DNA of 64,000 bases from Leisingera aquimarina DSM 24565 (lineage in GTDB: Bacteria; Pseudomonadota; Alphaproteobacteria; Rhodobacterales; Rhodobacteraceae): the NCBI RefSeq assembly GCF_000473165.1, contig NZ_KI421504.1:434596-498595 (forward strand), in the 5' to 3' direction. Shown piece after piece: positions 62,817 to 64,000 of this stretch; position 1 is the stretch's first letter; every line of letters starts with the position of its first letter. The notes under the pieces are model-generated. The model did no database searches, was not told where the DNA came from, and worked only from the letters and a program-made list of their open reading frames with translations. A program made the position numbers and the translations under genes.

Positions 62817-64000
62817 ATGCCCATCCTCATCGCAGGCGGCGGCATTGCGGGGCTGACGCTGGGGCTGACTTTGCATCAGATCGGGGTTCCCTTTCAAATT
62901 TATGAGGCCGCGCGCGCGCTGAAACCGATGGGTGTTGGTATCAACCTGCAGCCCAACGCGGTGCGGGAGCTGTTTGATTTGGGGCTGGAGGCGGAGCTGG
63001 ACTCCATTGGTGTCCCGACCCGGCAGCTGGGGTTTTACAGCAAACTCGGCAAAACGATCTGGGAGGAGCCGCGCGGCACCCGCGCTGGCTATGCTTGGCC
63101 GCAGTATTCGGTACACCGCGGAGAACTGCAGATGATGCTCTACCGCGCACTGGCAGAACGTGCCGGGACGGACTGTTTTGAAACCGGCGCACGGGCGGCA
63201 GGGTTTGAGAATGCGGCAAAAGATGCCGCGCTGCTGCTGGCAGACGGGCGGCGGATCGAAGGATCGCTGGTGATCGGCGCGGATGGCATCCATTCCGCCC
63301 TGCGCGCGCAAATGGTGCCCGATGAGGGCGCGCCGATCTGGAACGGCCGCATCCTGTGGCGCGCAACTATCCGGGCGCCCGCCTTCAAGGGCGGCGCGGC
63401 GATGGCAATGATCGGTCACGATCACCTGCGGCTGGTGGCCTACCCGATCTCGGCGCCGGATGCCGGCGGCCGCGTCACCATGAACTGGATTGCGGAGAAG
63501 CGCTTTGACCCTTCCGCCCCCTGGCGCCGGGAAGACTGGAACCGGCCCGCTGACATCACTGAGTTCCTGCCCGATTTCGAAGCCTGGCGGTTTGATTGGA
63601 TCGACGTGCCCGCCCTGATCCGCGGTGCCGGGGCGGTCTATGAATACCCTATGGTGGACCGCAACCCGCTGGAGTGCTGGACGATCGGCAGTGTGACCCT
63701 GATGGGCGACGCCGCGCATCCGACTTACCCGGTGGGCTCCAACGGCGCCAGCCAGGCCATCATCGACGCGCGGGTGATCGGCGCACAGCTGCTGAAACAC
63801 GGGGAGAACGCTGGCGCTCTGCAAGCCTATGAAGCAGAAGTGCGCCCAGTGACGACGGCTGTAGGCCTGGCAAACCGCGCTGGCGGCGGACCGGACGGGG
63901 TGCTGCAGCGGGTCGAGGACCTCTGCGGTGGCGAATTCCAGAACATCAGCGAGGTGATTCCGCAGGCGGAACTGGCCGCCCATGCCGCCAAATACAAGTC
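62817..64000 (+). CDS. FAD-dependent monooxygenase, truncated by the window edge
   Basis: At least 394 residues of a flavoprotein monooxygenase of the salicylate-hydroxylase/PhzS-like group. The N-terminal Rossmann motif IAGGGIAGLTLGLTL is intact, then YSVHRGELQMMLYRAL, VIGADGIHSALRAQM and the second FAD motif LMGDAAHPTYPVGSNGASQAI. The reading frame is open at the last base, so the C-terminus lies outside. The substrate is unknown, and no partner gene is visible. Confidence 0.9.
   Translation, partial: MPILIAGGGIAGLTLGLTLHQIGVPFQIYEAARALKPMGVGINLQPNAVRELFDLGLEAELDSIGVPTRQLGFYSKLGKTIWEEPRGTRAGYAWPQYSVHRGELQMMLYRALAERAGTDCFETGARAAGFENAAKDAALLLADGRRIEGSLVIGADGIHSALRAQMVPDEGAPIWNGRILWRATIRAPAFKGGAAMAMIGHDHLRLVAYPISAPDAGGRVTMNWIAEKRFDPSAPWRREDWNRPADITEFLPDFEAWRFDWIDVPALIRGAGAVYEYPMVDRNPLECWTIGSVTLMGDAAHPTYPVGSNGASQAIIDARVIGAQLLKHGENAGALQAYEAEVRPVTTAVGLANRAGGGPDGVLQRVEDLCGGEFQNISEVIPQAELAAHAAKYK

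Overview
The window is GC-rich alphaproteobacterial chromosome, most likely from the Roseobacter group of the Rhodobacteraceae (Leisingera/Phaeobacter/Ruegeria-like). This rests on gene content: a gpmI-envC-ctpA cluster, a MoxR-DUF58-DUF4159 membrane operon, cytochrome c2, type 1 idi, YhhQ, an alpha-2-macroglobulin/PBP1C pair, and intergenic motifs of the CTTCATCTTTG...AAATACTC kind. I see no rRNA, tRNA, CRISPR array or prophage.

Layout. 1-16.1 kb is mostly housekeeping: an MFS carrier, a frameshifted Imm32-like gene, zapE, a bestrophin, folC, accD, a CPBP protease, three small conserved unknowns, a PEP-mutase-family enzyme overlapping ada, then gpmI-envC-ctpA. 16.2-27.1 kb is an accessory region. 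It holds two small unknown genes, an IS91-type integrase remnant, an ABC ATPase, a zinc-finger protein, a flavodoxin, an orphan DUF4279 gene and a nested mobile-element wreck. In that wreck an IS66-family element has fragments of hsdS and an AAA ATPase between tnpB and the tail of tnpC, and its tnpB is split by a recombinase-in-trio (RIT) element. The RIT element has perfect 36-bp inverted repeats, a 6-bp target duplication and three frameshifted tyrosine recombinase genes. 27.1-50.2 kb returns to core functions: polA, DUF2798, hydroxypyruvate isomerase, a DMT exporter, DUF1285, the MoxR operon, pbpC with a large alpha-2-macroglobulin, and a soluble hybrid histidine kinase. 50.5-64 kb carries yaaA, recQ, yggT, a thioesterase, a UMF1-mepA-phytase-like operon, yhhQ, arfB with a structured leader, an SDR-cupin pair, a P1 peptidase, cytochrome c2, idi and a truncated FAD monooxygenase.

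How genes work together. Envelope maintenance is prominent: EnvC/CtpA, MepA, PBP1C/A2M and the MoxR operon. Many neighbours overlap by 4 bp (zapE/bestrophin, ada/PEP-mutase, gpmI/envC, MoxR/DUF58/DUF4159, A2M/pbpC, UMF1/mepA, SDR/cupin), which indicates translational coupling.

The two most novel-looking signals are non-coding. (1) A family of at least six structured repeats shares the anchors CCCAAC and GGCGGGAG (or close variants), but the two hairpins between the anchors change sequence while keeping their pairing. Five of the six copies lie between convergent genes. (2) A leader of about 170 nt precedes arfB. It has a strong Shine-Dalgarno site, a 25-codon small ORF, a downstream anti-Shine-Dalgarno and a terminator 17 nt before the arfB start.
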